A stretch of 64,000 nt of DNA from Ensifer sesbaniae (lineage in GTDB: Bacteria > Pseudomonadota > Alphaproteobacteria > Rhizobiales > Rhizobiaceae): the NCBI RefSeq assembly GCF_013283665.1, contig NZ_JABEKU010000001.1, positions 3,045,137 to 3,109,136 of the forward strand, written 5' to 3'. Below are positions 46,932 to 56,836 of this stretch, piece after piece (positions within the stretch are counted from its first letter, which is position 1; each line of letters begins with the position of its first letter). The notes under the pieces were generated by a model that saw only the letters and a program-made list of their open reading frames with translations, searched no databases and was not told where the DNA came from. The position numbers and the translations under genes were made by a program.

Positions 46932-49292
46932 TCAGCCTTCGGCGCAAGCCGGCACCTTCGCCCATCGTGGCGCTTCCCGGCCGGTGCTGGGCGCAGCACC
47001 CGGCCGCCCGGAAAGAAATCCTTGTATCTGCAGGCAGCCTTCCTCCGCCAGGATCTGCCGTTGTCGTTCGGTCTCGACGCCTTCGGTCACGACTGCCAGC
47101 TTGAGGCTGTGGCCGAGCGCGATGATCGCCCGGACGATCGCCTGCGCCGAAGGATCCTTTTCGAGGGCGGCAGTGAAGCTGCAATCGATCTTCAGCTTGT
47201 CGAAGGGGAAGGTCTGCAGGTTGCTCAACGACGAATGTCCGGTGCCGAAATCGTCCATGACGATCCTGACGCCGAGGATACGCAGGCGAACCAGTACCGC
47301 CAGCACGTCCTCGCGATTGTGCATCAGCGCCGCCTCGGTGATTTCGAGTTCCAGCCGCCAGGGATCGAGGCCGGTCCGGCGCAAGATGCTGGCGACCTGG
47401 TCGAAGAGATTGGGCAGCAGGAACTGGACCGGCGAAATGTTGACGGAAATCGGCAGCGGTTCATTCCATTTTGCCGCTTCCGTGCAAGCCTGCTCCAGCA
47501 CCCACTCGCCGATCTGGATGATCGAGCCGCTTTCCTCTGCGATCGGGATGAACACGTCGGGTCCGATCAGCCCACGCTGCGGATGGCTCCAGCGCAGAAG
47601 TGCCTCGTAGCCGATGATCCTGTCGCTCTGAACCTCGACCATCGGCTGGTACTCGAGAAAGAACTGGCGTCGAAGCACCGCATGGCGCAGGTCGTTTTCG
47701 ATCTGCCGGCGGGTGCGAACCGCTTCATCCATTTCCCGGTCGAAGAAACAGGCGATACCCTTGCCACTCTGCTTGGCGCGGTAGAGCGCCGTGTCGGCGT
47801 TGTTGCGCAACTGATCTGCGGTCTGCCCGTCGGTCGGGTAAAGCGCGGCGCCGATGCTGACACCGACGGCGGTCGGGTCGCGATTGGTATCCATTTCCGC
47901 GGCAAACAGCGCCAGGATACGGTCCGTCACCAGGCGCGCCGCCTGCGGCTGCCTGCCGCCCACCTGAATGATTGCGAATTCGTCACCGCCGAGACGGGCG
48001 ATCGTGTCCTGCTCTCCGGCAGCCGCCCGCAGGATGTCGGCAACCTTGCGCAGGATACGGTCACCTTCGCCGTGGCCGAAGATATCGTTGACCGCCTTGA
48101 AGCGGTCGAGGTCGAGGCAGAGGATCGCGAGTTCCTCGCCTCGCGCAGAAGCCGCCGCCAGCGTCTGGGCCAGCCTGCGGTCGAAGAAGGCGCGGTTCGG
48201 CAAGTCGGTGAGCGCATCGTGATGGGCCAGATGCTCGATGGTGCGCTCGGCTTCCTTCCTTGCCCTCAAGTCGCGCACGAAGATCACTTCGCATTCGCGT
48301 TCACGATACTCGATCGTCCGACACATGAACTCCACGGGGATGGTGCGCCCGTCGGCATTCAAAAGGTCGATCTCGCCGGGACCGTCCCCGCGCTTGTGTC
48401 CCTCCAGCCCCTCCTCGCCGAAGACGAAGATCTCGGACGGGCGACGCCCGGACAGGTCCGCAAGCGGTCGACCGGTGAGGCCGGAAAACCGCTCATTGGC
48501 TTCGACGATGACGCCATCGAAAACGATCGCCATGCCTTCGAGCGAGGCGTTGGCGAGCCCTCGGAGATCGGTCAGGTGCCGATCGACGAAGAGCGCGCCG
48601 AAGGCGAGCACGATCAATGTGGTCGAGGCGGCGATGACGCCACCGGCGAGCCAGGCGGGATGAATGGTATCGGCGACGGCGACACTGGCCTCTGGCACCA
48701 GCGTCACGCCGCTCATCGACGTGAAGTGCAAGGCACAGATCGCAAGCACCAGCAGCAGTGAGGAGACGACCAACCGCCGCATGCTGCGCAGGACATGAAA
48801 AGCGTAGAGCGCAGCGCCCGCCAGCAGCATTCCGGCGACGACCGCCGAACCAGTCGCTCGCAGATCATAGGCTATGTGCCCGTGGATCTCGATCGCCTGC
48901 ATGCCGGTGAAATGCATCGCCGCAACGCCGGCACCAAGCACGAAACCGCCGCAGCACATCGAGAGACGCGAACCACCACTGAGGCAGATTGTGAAAGCGA
49001 TCCACGACGCGGCTATGGCTACGACCATCGACAGGGCGGTGCCCCAGAGACCGTAAGCAACCGGCACGCCACCGTCATAGGCCAACATCGCGATGAAGTG
49101 CGTCGACCAGACGCCGAAACCGCAGGCAAGGCCGCTGGCGGCGACCCAGAGGCTGCGCTGGCCGCCTTCGCTTCGCTCGGCACGCAGCAGTAGCAACATC
49201 GTTGCAACGCTGCCAGCCAGGCAGACGATCGCGGCGGCCACGATGAGCCGCCAGTCATGATCGTCGCGTATGCATGCAATCACTGAAAACAT
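46932..49292 (-). CDS. MHYT-PAS-GGDEF-EAL cyclic-di-GMP protein
   Basis: A 786-residue membrane protein. Residues 1-240 hold seven membrane helices with MHYT-type motifs (WSTHFIAMLA, AAMHFTGMQA, CALHFTSMSG), a proposed sensor for O2, CO or NO through copper. A PAS-like domain follows (about 255-360), then a GGDEF domain with an intact ARLGGDEFAI site, and an EAL domain with YEALLRW and DDFGTGHSSL. Both the cyclase and phosphodiesterase motifs are intact, so it could make or break cyclic-di-GMP. The ATG at 49292 follows GGGAGA; a GTG at 49316 is the alternative. Confidence 0.92.
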   Translation of the reverse strand: MFSVIACIRDDHDWRLIVAAAIVCLAGSVATMLLLLRAERSEGGQRSLWVAASGLACGFGVWSTHFIAMLAYDGGVPVAYGLWGTALSMVVAIAASWIAFTICLSGGSRLSMCCGGFVLGAGVAAMHFTGMQAIEIHGHIAYDLRATGSAVVAGMLLAGAALYAFHVLRSMRRLVVSSLLLVLAICALHFTSMSGVTLVPEASVAVADTIHPAWLAGGVIAASTTLIVLAFGALFVDRHLTDLRGLANASLEGMAIVFDGVIVEANERFSGLTGRPLADLSGRRPSEIFVFGEEGLEGHKRGDGPGEIDLLNADGRTIPVEFMCRTIEYRERECEVIFVRDLRARKEAERTIEHLAHHDALTDLPNRAFFDRRLAQTLAAASARGEELAILCLDLDRFKAVNDIFGHGEGDRILRKVADILRAAAGEQDTIARLGGDEFAIIQVGGRQPQAARLVTDRILALFAAEMDTNRDPTAVGVSIGAALYPTDGQTADQLRNNADTALYRAKQSGKGIACFFDREMDEAVRTRRQIENDLRHAVLRRQFFLEYQPMVEVQSDRIIGYEALLRWSHPQRGLIGPDVFIPIAEESGSIIQIGEWVLEQACTEAAKWNEPLPISVNISPVQFLLPNLFDQVASILRRTGLDPWRLELEITEAALMHNREDVLAVLVRLRILGVRIVMDDFGTGHSSLSNLQTFPFDKLKIDCSFTAALEKDPSAQAIVRAIIALGHSLKLAVVTEGVETERQRQILAEEGCLQIQGFLSGRPGAAPSTGREAPRWAKVPACAEG

Positions 49293-49422
49293 AGACGTCT
49301 CCCGCGTCACGGCCACATTGACAAGGAGTCGCTAAATAACTGTAAATTGTATTACCAAAAGGCGTTCGCCTTCGGCACAAGCCCAAAAATGGTCACGCCG
49401 GGCGATGCGCTTCAGCCGGTCA

Positions 49423-50637
49423 TCACGAAAGGCCGGTGGTGGCGATATCGGCATCGATCGCGCCCAGCGCCCGCTCCAGATGCCCCTCGAAGACGAGGCG
49501 TTGCTCGTCCGGCACGACCGATATTTCGGGAGCGCCCTGGAGACGAACCTGCATCGATTGGGCGAGTCCCTCCTCGATACCCGGCAGCATGAGATCGAAG
49601 TAGCGGATGCCGGGGCCGGTGACGTGGACGGGCATGCGTTCATAAAGGCTCAGCATGCGCGAGATGCCGTTGCCGAGCGCGATGCCCGCCTGGCGGAATG
49701 CATAACCGGCCATGCGGTGCCCCTGCCGCGCACTGGCGGCAATCTTGTCGAGCTCGGCGACGGGAACGAATTTGGCGGGGATGGTATCCGCCGGCACCTC
49801 GAACGCGGCACGCAGAATCCCATAGAAACCGGCCGCCGCCTCGATGCAGCCATAGGCACCGCAACGGCACAGGCCGGCCGACGGCGCATGCAGCATGTGG
49901 CCGAAGTTGGGCGCGCTGACATCCATGTCCCCGCTCTGGCTCTTGCGGGCGACGCCGAGGCCGATGCTGTGGCCGAGCGAGATCGCCGCAAGCGCCCTGA
50001 ACCCGCCCTCCGGCTTGCGCTCGGCCTGGGCGGCGAGCGCCTGGGCGACCAGCAGCGTCTCGTTGCTGAGCATGACTTTCGCGCGCCACTGCGGCGCAAG
50101 CAACGCGGCGAAATCCAGCTCTTCCCGGCCGAAGACCGGCGACCACAAAAGCCGCGCCGCCGCGCTGTCGACCAGGCCCTTGCTGCTGATCGAAACGGCG
50201 AGCACCCGATCCCGCTCCAGCCTCGAACGCTGCAGCAGGCGTTCGAGCGCATCCACGAATGCACGGGCGAAAGGAACCGTGCCGCGCTCGCCGTGGTTTC
50301 GCGTTTCGTCGAACCGGTCGAGAAGCGTGCCGCCATAATCGATCAGCGAATATTGCACGATGTCGGAGGAGATCCTGACGACCACGAGGTGGCCGTAGTC
50401 GCGCCGCGGCGTGAAGAGGACACGGGGCCGCCCTCGCCCGCCCTGAACCTGTTGCTCCGCCTTGGCGAGCACCCCGGCCTTCTCCAGTTCCGCGGTGATC
50501 ACGGAAACGGTCGCCGAGGCAAGCCCCGTCTCGGCAGAAATTTCCGTATGGGAGAGATTGCCGGCACGCCTGAGCGCCGCAAGGACCAGCGCGCTGTTCT
50601 GCTGACGCACGAGCTCAGTGCTGGACTTTGTCAGCAT
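49423..50637 (-). CDS. ROK-family transcriptional repressor
   Basis: A 404-residue sugar-responsive regulator: winged helix in the first 70 residues (LSHTEISAETGLASATVSV), then a ROK kinase-like domain with the zinc motif CRCGAYGCIE and GHMLHAPSAGL ahead of it. It is divergent from a xylose-type ABC operon across 346 bases containing two similar palindromes, so it most likely represses that operon, and itself, until a sugar binds. Confidence 0.92.
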   Translation of the reverse strand: MLTKSSTELVRQQNSALVLAALRRAGNLSHTEISAETGLASATVSVITAELEKAGVLAKAEQQVQGGRGRPRVLFTPRRDYGHLVVVRISSDIVQYSLIDYGGTLLDRFDETRNHGERGTVPFARAFVDALERLLQRSRLERDRVLAVSISSKGLVDSAAARLLWSPVFGREELDFAALLAPQWRAKVMLSNETLLVAQALAAQAERKPEGGFRALAAISLGHSIGLGVARKSQSGDMDVSAPNFGHMLHAPSAGLCRCGAYGCIEAAAGFYGILRAAFEVPADTIPAKFVPVAELDKIAASARQGHRMAGYAFRQAGIALGNGISRMLSLYERMPVHVTGPGIRYFDLMLPGIEEGLAQSMQVRLQGAPEISVVPDEQRLVFEGHLERALGAIDADIATTGLS

Positions 50638-50745
50638 GAGACGTCCCTGTCAGTGGCAGATCCTTCGAACACATGCCCCTCCCAAAGCATCTGTTGAACG
50701 GCAAGACAAGGCGCCGACAGCCTTGTCGACAGCCTTGTGGCACCG

Positions 50746-50768
50746 ATTTTCCCGACGGTCGGGAAACA
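50746..50768. promoter_or_regulatory. Palindromic operator 1 (ROK type)
   Basis: Arms ATTTTCCCGA and TCGGGAAACA around a 3-nt centre. It is similar to a second copy 111 bases away. Confidence 0.65.
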
Positions 50769-50856
50769 ACGCACGAGACCGCTCGCGAAGCACTTTGTTG
50801 ATGCCGCAACCACCGCATTCACGCCGTGTTGACAGCCTCCAAAATCCATGACATTC

Positions 50857-50879
50857 ATTTTCTCGACTGTCGAGAAAAT
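50857..50879. promoter_or_regulatory. Palindromic operator 2 (ROK type)
   Basis: Arms ATTTTCTCGA and TCGAGAAAAT, a perfect 10-bp inverted repeat around a 3-nt centre, 105 bases before the binding-protein gene. Confidence 0.75.
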
Positions 50880-50983
50880 AATTCCGCACGATGTGGCGGC
50901 GCGATCTCCGACAGCATTCAAGGCTGGCGGGGGATGGTGCGGGAGGTTCGCACGCTCGGCCGGCCCTCACTCGGGAGGATGAA

Positions 50984-52021
50984 ATGAAATCCGTTTTGAA
51001 GCTGATGGCAGGGGTTGCCGTCATCGTTTCCCTGCATTCCGTTGCCCAGGCGAAGGACTTGGTCGTCGGCGTCTCCTGGTCCAACTTCCAGGAAGAGCGC
51101 TGGAAAACCGACGAAGCCGCCATCAAGGCCGCACTGGAAGCGTCCGGTGACAAGTACATCTCCGCCGACGCGCAGTCGTCCGCAGCCAAGCAGCTGACCG
51201 ATATCGAGTCGCTGATCGCCCAGGGCGCCAATGCACTGATCGTGCTGGCCCAGGACAGCGACGCCATCGGCCCGGCCATCGAAAAGGCCGCCGCCGAAGG
51301 CATTCCGGTCGTCGGCTACGACCGCCTGATCGAAAACCCGGCCGCCTTCTACATCACCTTCGACAACAAGGAAGTCGGCCGCATGCAGGCCCGCGAAGTG
51401 TTCAAGGTGAAGCCGGAAGGCAACTACGTCTTCATCAAGGGTTCCTCGGCCGATCCGAACGCCGACTTCCTCTTCTCCGGACAAATGGAAGTGCTGAAGG
51501 AAGCCGTCGACGCCGGCAAGATCAAGAATGTCGGCGAAGCCTATACGGACGGCTGGAAGCCGGAGAACGCCCAGAAGAACATGGAGCAGTTCCTGACCGC
51601 CAACGACAACAAGGTCGACGCAGTCGTCGCTTCCAACGACGGTACGGCGGGCGGCTCGATCGCGGCTCTCGATGCACAGGGCCTCGCCGGCTCGGTCCCG
51701 GTCTCCGGTCAGGATGCCGACAAGGCGGCACTGAACCGTGTTGCCTTGGGCACGCAGACCGTCTCGGTCTGGAAGGACTCCCGCGAACTCGGCAAGCGCG
51801 CTGCAGAAGTCGCCGTCGATCTTGCCGGCGGCAAGAAGATGGAAGAAATCGCCGGCGTCACCACCTTCAACGGCGGACCGAAGGGCGTGGCCATGCAGTC
51901 GGTCTTCCTCGCACCGCTGCCGATCACCAAGGACAACCTGAACGTCGTCATCGACGCGGGCTGGATCTCCAAGGCGGAAGCCTGCCAGGGCGTCAAGGGC
52001 GACGTCGCGGCTTGCAAGTAA
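50984..52021 (+). CDS. xylF: Xylose-type sugar-binding protein
   Basis: A 345-residue periplasmic binding protein with a signal peptide of about 22 residues (cleaved near VAQA-KDLV). [36 protein letters not shown] and [12 protein letters not shown] resemble XylF. Sugar specificity (xylose, possibly glucose) is inferred by family. The ATG at 50984 follows CGGGAGGATGAA. It leads the xylF-xylH-xylG operon. Confidence 0.88.
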   Translation: MKSVLKLMAGVAVIVSLHSVAQAKDLVVGVSWSNFQEERWKTDEAAIKAALEASGDKYISADAQSSAAKQLTDIESLIAQGANALIVLAQDSDAIGPAIEKAAAEGIPVVGYDRLIENPAAFYITFDNKEVGRMQAREVFKVKPEGNYVFIKGSSADPNADFLFSGQMEVLKEAVDAGKIKNVGEAYTDGWKPENAQKNMEQFLTANDNKVDAVVASNDGTAGGSIAALDAQGLAGSVPVSGQDADKAALNRVALGTQTVSVWKDSRELGKRAAEVAVDLAGGKKMEEIAGVTTFNGGPKGVAMQSVFLAPLPITKDNLNVVIDAGWISKAEACQGVKGDVAACK

Positions 52022-52247
52022 ACCGCATCAGCAGAACTGAGCGCTGACGTCAGACAAGCGCCGCAACGCAACCCGTTGCGGCGCTTGCGCAAGGTACGCA
52101 CCGAGCGGACAATGCCGCCCGCGCGACCGGCGCAACGCAACGAAACGCTCGATCTCTGCCGTCGCACCGGACTTGTCGCGTCGATCCCGGCTCCTGGTGC
52201 CATCTGACGCGGCGACATCAACACAAAAAGTGGGGGAAGGCACGTCC

Positions 52248-53573
52248 ATGGCCGACATCACACAAGGCAACACGCAGGGCGCACAAGCGAATCGCGCCCG
52301 CACAGCGGACGAAAACCCGGTGAAGCGCTTCTTCCGCGCCACCGAAATCGACACCCGACTGCTCGGCATGGTCGGCGCGCTCGTCATCATCTGGGTCGGC
52401 TTCCAGATTATGACCGGCGGCCTGTTCCTGACGCCGCGCAACCTGTGGAACCTGACGGTCCAGACCTCCTCCGTCGCCGTGATGGCGACCGGCATGGTGC
52501 TGATCATCGTCACCCGCAACATCGACCTCTCCGTCGGCTCCGTGCTCGGCTTCTGCGGCATGGTTATGGGCGTCATGCAGGTGAAGTTCCTGCCGCAATA
52601 TCTCGGCCTCGAGCATCCGGCCATCTGGATCATCACGCTTTTGAGCGGCATCGCCGTCGGCGCCGCCATCGGCGCGCTCCAGGGCTCGATCGTCGCCTTC
52701 CTCAACGTGCCGGCGTTCATCGTCACGCTCGGCGGCCTGCTCGTCTGGCGCGGCGCCACCTGGTTCGTGACCAGCGGCCAGACGGTCGCGCCGATGAACA
52801 CCACCTTCCGCCTGATGGGCGGCGGCACCGAGGGCTCGATCGGCGCCACGGCAAGCTGGATCGTCGGCATCCTCGCCTGCATCGCCATCGTCGCCGCCAT
52901 CCTCAATTCGCGCAAGCAGCGCAAGCGCTTCCGTTTCCCGCTGCGTCCGGTCTGGGCGGAGTATTTCCTGGCGATCCTAGGCTGTATCCTGGTCCTCGGC
53001 GCGATCACTGTCGCCAACAGCTACTACTGGCCGACCAACATCGCCCGCAAATATGCCGACGCCAACGGCATCGCCTGGCCCGAAGGCGGCCTGCAGATCC
53101 CGCACGGTATCGCCATCCCCGTGCTCGTCGCCGTCGCCGTCGGCATCGTCATGACCTTTATCGCCACACGGCTCCGCTTCGGCCGCTATGTCTTCGCGCT
53201 CGGCGGCAACCCTGAGGCTGCGGAACTCGCCGGCATCAAGACCCGCTGGGTCACCGTCAAGATCTTCACGCTGATGGGCATTCTCTGCGCCATCGCCGCG
53301 GCGATCTCGACCGCCCGCCTCAACGCGGCAACCAACGCGCAGGGCGAACTCGACGAACTCTACACGATCGCCGCCGCAGTCATCGGCGGCACCTCGCTCG
53401 CCGGCGGTGTCGGCACGATCGCCGGCGCCATGATCGGCGCACTCGTCATGCAATCACTACAGTCGGGCATGGTGCTCTTGGGGATCGACTCGCCATTCCA
53501 GCGCATCGTCGTCGGTGTGGTTCTGGTCGTTGCCGTCTGGCTCGACACCATCTACCGCGCCCGCGCCAAGTAA
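52248..53573 (+). CDS. xylH: Xylose-type ABC transporter permease
   Basis: A 441-residue permease with about ten membrane helices. The transport signature is at [38 protein letters not shown] is the coupling loop. It has the longer mid-protein insert ([14 protein letters not shown]) usual for XylH. The ATG at 52248 follows GGGGGAAGG. 226 bases separate it from xylF; that space has a hairpin with GCAACGC/GCGTTGC-type arms that may set the higher level of binding protein. Confidence 0.88.
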   Translation: MADITQGNTQGAQANRARTADENPVKRFFRATEIDTRLLGMVGALVIIWVGFQIMTGGLFLTPRNLWNLTVQTSSVAVMATGMVLIIVTRNIDLSVGSVLGFCGMVMGVMQVKFLPQYLGLEHPAIWIITLLSGIAVGAAIGALQGSIVAFLNVPAFIVTLGGLLVWRGATWFVTSGQTVAPMNTTFRLMGGGTEGSIGATASWIVGILACIAIVAAILNSRKQRKRFRFPLRPVWAEYFLAILGCILVLGAITVANSYYWPTNIARKYADANGIAWPEGGLQIPHGIAIPVLVAVAVGIVMTFIATRLRFGRYVFALGGNPEAAELAGIKTRWVTVKIFTLMGILCAIAAAISTARLNAATNAQGELDELYTIAAAVIGGTSLAGGVGTIAGAMIGALVMQSLQSGMVLLGIDSPFQRIVVGVVLVVAVWLDTIYRARAK

Positions 53574-53587
53574 GAAGGAGGTCGACC

Positions 53588-54373
53588 ATGAAAGACCAAC
53601 GCACTCCGCTCGTGGAAATGAAGAACATTTCCATCTCCTTCGGCGGCATCCACGCGGTGGACAACGCCTCCGTCGACCTCTACCCCGGTGAGGTCGTGGC
53701 CCTGCTCGGCCACAACGGCGCCGGCAAGTCGACCCTGATCAAGATCCTTTCCGGCGCCTACAAACGCGATGCCGGCGAGATCCTGATCAATGGCGAGCCC
53801 GCCGACATCAACAACCCGCGCGACGCCAAGAAATACGGCATCGAGACGATCTACCAGACGCTCGCCGTCGCCGACAATGTCGATGCCGCCGCCAATCTCT
53901 ATCTCGGCCGTGAGCTCAGGACTCCCTGGGGCACGCTCGACGACGTGGCGATGGAGGCCAAGGCCCGCGAAGTCATGGGACGCCTCAATCCCAACTTCCA
54001 GCGCTTCAAGGAACCGGTGAAGGCGCTTTCCGGCGGCCAGCGGCAATCGGTGGCGATCGCGCGCGCAATTCTCTTCGACGCCCGCATCCTGATCATGGAC
54101 GAGCCGACGGCCGCCCTCGGGCCGCAGGAAACCGCCCAGGTCGGCGACCTCATCAAGCAGTTGAAGCGCGAAGGCATCGGCATCTTCCTGATCAGCCACG
54201 ACATCCACGACGTCTTCGACCTCGCCGACCGCGTGTCGGTGATGAAAAACGGCCAGGTCGTCGGCGAGGCCCGCACCGAGGACGTGACCAAGGACGAGGT
54301 GCTCGGCATGATCATCATGGGCAAGGTACCGCCGAAGGCCATCCCCGGCCCTGGCGCGATGCAGGTCGCCTGA
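53588..54373 (+). CDS. xylG: Sugar ABC transporter ATPase, single domain
   Basis: A 261-residue ATPase with one ABC domain: Walker [11 protein letters not shown], signature [14 protein letters not shown], Walker [13 protein letters not shown], and the switch histidine in [10 protein letters not shown]. It has half the length of GguA and resembles FrcA-type short ATPases, which work as homodimers. GAAGGAGG precedes its ATG 14 bases after xylH. Confidence 0.9.
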   Translation: MKDQRTPLVEMKNISISFGGIHAVDNASVDLYPGEVVALLGHNGAGKSTLIKILSGAYKRDAGEILINGEPADINNPRDAKKYGIETIYQTLAVADNVDAAANLYLGRELRTPWGTLDDVAMEAKAREVMGRLNPNFQRFKEPVKALSGGQRQSVAIARAILFDARILIMDEPTAALGPQETAQVGDLIKQLKREGIGIFLISHDIHDVFDLADRVSVMKNGQVVGEARTEDVTKDEVLGMIIMGKVPPKAIPGPGAMQVA

Positions 54374-54569
54374 AGCAATCCTCGGCGGCGCGCCTCACCG
54401 GTCCGCCGCCGAGCACCTTGCCGACCGGCAGAGGCAGGGCAAGCAGTTGCATTTTCAGCAACAACGGCAAATTCCCCTGCGAACTCCACCTTTTCACCAT
54501 TGATGCGGCGCCAAAGCTAAGCTATGAACCGCTTCACAGCCTGCTTCGGCGGCCCTGCCGCCGACGGAT

Positions 54570-54646
54570 GCACCCGTAGCTCAGCTGGATAGAGTGTTGG
54601 ATTCCGATTCCAAAGGTCACAGGTTCGAATCCTGTCGGGTGCGCCA
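54570..54646 (+). tRNA. tRNA-Arg(CCG)
   Basis: A complete 77-nt tRNA gene including encoded CCA. The acceptor stem pairs GCACCCG with CGGGTGC; the D arm contains AGCTCAGCTGGATAGAGT; the anticodon stem TTGGA/TCCAA closes the loop TTCCGAT with anticodon CCG; the T arm has GGTTCGAATCC. The integrase gene begins its stop just 38 bases downstream, so the 3' end of this tRNA is the likely attachment site. From memory, the S. meliloti pSymB copy of this tRNA is essential. Confidence 0.96.
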
Positions 54647-54683
54647 TTTCTAGATTTCCTTTCATGAAATCAAGGCTTTAAGA

Positions 54684-55751
54684 CTAGGATTCCACTAACC
54701 CATCGTTTGGGTTAGGCAATTTGATGATAAACGATTGCTCCGATTTGGCCATAGCGGCACGGCTCAATCGCTTCATTTCGGCTGCTTTCGTGTACCTCTC
54801 TATCTCTTTGATATCCCGGTGACCGGTGATCGACATGATCTCCAGAGCGGTGCATCCTGATTCGGCAAGACGCCGGCAGGCTGCTTTTCGGAGGCCATGA
54901 GGGGAAGAGTTCGACGGCAGTCCAGCAGCATGGGCCGCTTCCCGCAGCCAGTTCGTGAAAGCCTTCTCCGATCTGGCGGAGCCGTAGACCGTCGATATGA
55001 ACGTCTCTCTCCCTCGTGGCAGATCGAAGAGGAACGCTAGATCGCTGTGCAGCGGGATATGAAGCTCCACGATCTCCTGTGACTTCTTGGTGTTGATCAC
55101 GAAGGCATCGTCGACGATATGCTGCCATCCCAGACGGACAGCATCAGACCGGCGCAAGCCGGTATGCAGAAGCACCTCCATGGCGATCCGCTCCGGCTGA
55201 CCTTCCTTCCACTTCTCGCGATATGCGGCGATGTCGGCTTCGGTCCAACTCCGGTAGCCCTTGGACTTCGTCTTGATCCGCTTCGCTTCTTTCGCTGGAT
55301 TGACCTGGATCATCCCGACTGACTTGGCATACTCGAAAACCGATGACAGCCTTTTCCGAAGGATGTTCGCAGCGGCCGGCGTCTCTGCCTTCCCGTCGAT
55401 CAGCACGTTGATGTGCTTCGTCTGGATCCCCGCAATCGGCGCATGACCATGCTCTTTCGCGAAGGCATCGAGGATGCGGCGATAGACCTGCTTGCTCGAG
55501 TCCGCCAGCTGGGCGAACTCGGCGCTGCGATAGTAGCCCTGTATGGCTGCGCCCATCGATCCGGCAACCGGAGGCTTTCCGGCCGATACCGGTTCGGCCG
55601 CCTTGGCCCGGTGGTACGCGATCCAGAACTCTTCAGAATACAAAGGGCCAGGCAAAGCCACCTGTGGCTTTCCCGGCTCTCTATAATAGATACGCTGTGT
55701 GTCGTGACGGTCCTGATAGACGTTCACGTACTTTGGTTTTCGAAGCCGCAC
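54684..55751 (-). CDS. int: Tyrosine integrase
   Basis: A 355-residue site-specific recombinase. An arm-binding N-terminal region is followed by a SAM-like core-binding domain (about 60-150) and the catalytic domain with R200 (HTGLRRSDAVRL), K222/K223, H285 and R288 (SPHGLRKAACRRL), H311 (TGHRDIKEIE) and Y320 (ERYTKAAEM). All catalytic residues are intact, so the element may still move. Its 3' end faces the tRNA and it overlaps the AlpA-like gene by 28 bases, so both are read from the same transcript. Confidence 0.95.
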   Translation of the reverse strand: MRLRKPKYVNVYQDRHDTQRIYYREPGKPQVALPGPLYSEEFWIAYHRAKAAEPVSAGKPPVAGSMGAAIQGYYRSAEFAQLADSSKQVYRRILDAFAKEHGHAPIAGIQTKHINVLIDGKAETPAAANILRKRLSSVFEYAKSVGMIQVNPAKEAKRIKTKSKGYRSWTEADIAAYREKWKEGQPERIAMEVLLHTGLRRSDAVRLGWQHIVDDAFVINTKKSQEIVELHIPLHSDLAFLFDLPRGRETFISTVYGSARSEKAFTNWLREAAHAAGLPSNSSPHGLRKAACRRLAESGCTALEIMSITGHRDIKEIERYTKAAEMKRLSRAAMAKSEQSFIIKLPNPNDGLVES

Positions 55752-55978
55752 ACCTTATCCCAATAGCTGGAATTGTTATCGTTAGCCGCAGTATAGACGG
55801 GCTTGGCGAAAAGGGAATCGAGGTCATGTCGATCCCAGATCATCACCCCGAAAATGTCACGCGGCGGAGGGATTGCGCCCTCCTTCCGCTTGCGGTCAAA
55901 CAGGGTCGGGCTGATCCCGATATAGCGGGCTGCATCTTCGCGGCGGAGGCCACGAGGGACGAAATCAGCCGAGGACAC
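55724..55978 (-). CDS. AlpA/excisionase-like HTH protein
   Basis: An 84-residue MerR-like winged-helix protein: LRREDAARYIGISPTLFDRK is the helix-turn-helix and VMIWDRHDLDSLF the wing end, as in AlpA regulators and excisionases. It overlaps both the integrase gene and the gene upstream. In Gram-negative PICIs AlpA is the master activator; here it sits at the end of the structural operon, so an excisionase task is also possible. Confidence 0.75.
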   Translation of the reverse strand: MSSADFVPRGLRREDAARYIGISPTLFDRKRKEGAIPPPRDIFGVMIWDRHDLDSLFAKPVYTAANDNNSSYWDKVCGFENQST

Positions 55979-56498
55979 GCGCGGCCTCCCGATGCTCGAC
56001 GCTCAGGGTACGGGCAAGGCCCTCGACAGCTTCTGTATCGCTCGCGTCCTCATGGACGTGAAACGTTGCCGGGACCACGATCCGCTCAATCGGTTGCTCG
56101 AATGGATCGGCGCCGATCGTCTTGCCGGTGACATGATCGCGGCGAACCGGCTTCTCAGCAAATCGCCTTGCGGCATTGAGGCCGGTCTGTTGCTTCACGG
56201 TCGGCTCTTCTGGCATCTCGCCACCCATACGCTCGAACATGTCGCGCAGTTTCTCCGTCAGATCGCGTGCGAACGCTCCCCGATGAAACCACTGGATCAA
56301 CGGTCGATCCGCCAGGCGGGGCGAGGAAGGCGAATGAGCAACGAAGCCACGATCAGGTGACCATGTCAGCCGAACGTCATGGAGCGTCATGTGAAGCTCA
56401 GGAATGAAGACCTCAGCCATTGCCAGGGTCTTGTACGCGCGGGTGCCATCGTCGTTGATGAACAGCCGCATTCCGCGGATTTTGGTGTTGAAGGTCAC
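55965..56498 (-). CDS. Hypothetical protein of the island, 177 aa
   Basis: A 177-residue protein without a recognised family. The first half is beta-rich (FINDDGTRAYKTLAMAEVFIPELHMTLHDVRLTW in pieces), the middle has a helix LTEKLRDMFERMGGE, and the rest is charged. It overlaps its two neighbours by 4 and 14 bases, so it belongs to the head-int operon. It might interfere with a host or helper, or be a head decoration; neither is shown. Confidence 0.65.
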   Translation of the reverse strand: MTFNTKIRGMRLFINDDGTRAYKTLAMAEVFIPELHMTLHDVRLTWSPDRGFVAHSPSSPRLADRPLIQWFHRGAFARDLTEKLRDMFERMGGEMPEEPTVKQQTGLNAARRFAEKPVRRDHVTGKTIGADPFEQPIERIVVPATFHVHEDASDTEAVEGLARTLSVEHREAARVLG

Positions 56499-56836
56499 GT
56501 TGCGACTCCTGTTTCTGTGAGCATGTTGACGAACGCTTTCCGCTCATCCGGCTCGATTGATCTGATGTTGTAGACTTCTCCTGTGCGGCCGTTCTTCGCC
56601 CGCCAGGCGCTGCTCACAGTGGCGAAGTCGGGTTGCCACCTCATGTTGATCGCTACCGTCTGCGTGCCGCCGAGACGGCCCGCCATGACCGTCTCTGTGC
56701 CCCTCAAGATTTGGATGCGGGCCGGTGCAGACCAGACCGTTTCCCACGGTCCAGCCTGCTCATTTCCGAAGCCGTCATCCACGAGGGTCCGGAACTGCAT
56801 CTCGATAACTTCCCGAAGGTCGCCCGCGCCGGTCAT
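56495..56836 (-). CDS. Phage head-tail adaptor protein
   Basis: A 113-residue protein of the head-tail joining family (PF05521 type): GPWETVWSAPARIQILRG, then TVAINMRWQPDF and RTGEVYNIRSIEPDERK are the usual pattern. Its ATG overlaps the portal stop (ATGA). It closes the portal side of the capsid for tail docking; its presence suggests tails are obtained from elsewhere or encoded outside the window. Confidence 0.82.
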   Translation of the reverse strand: MTGAGDLREVIEMQFRTLVDDGFGNEQAGPWETVWSAPARIQILRGTETVMAGRLGGTQTVAINMRWQPDFATVSSAWRAKNGRTGEVYNIRSIEPDERKAFVNMLTETGVAT

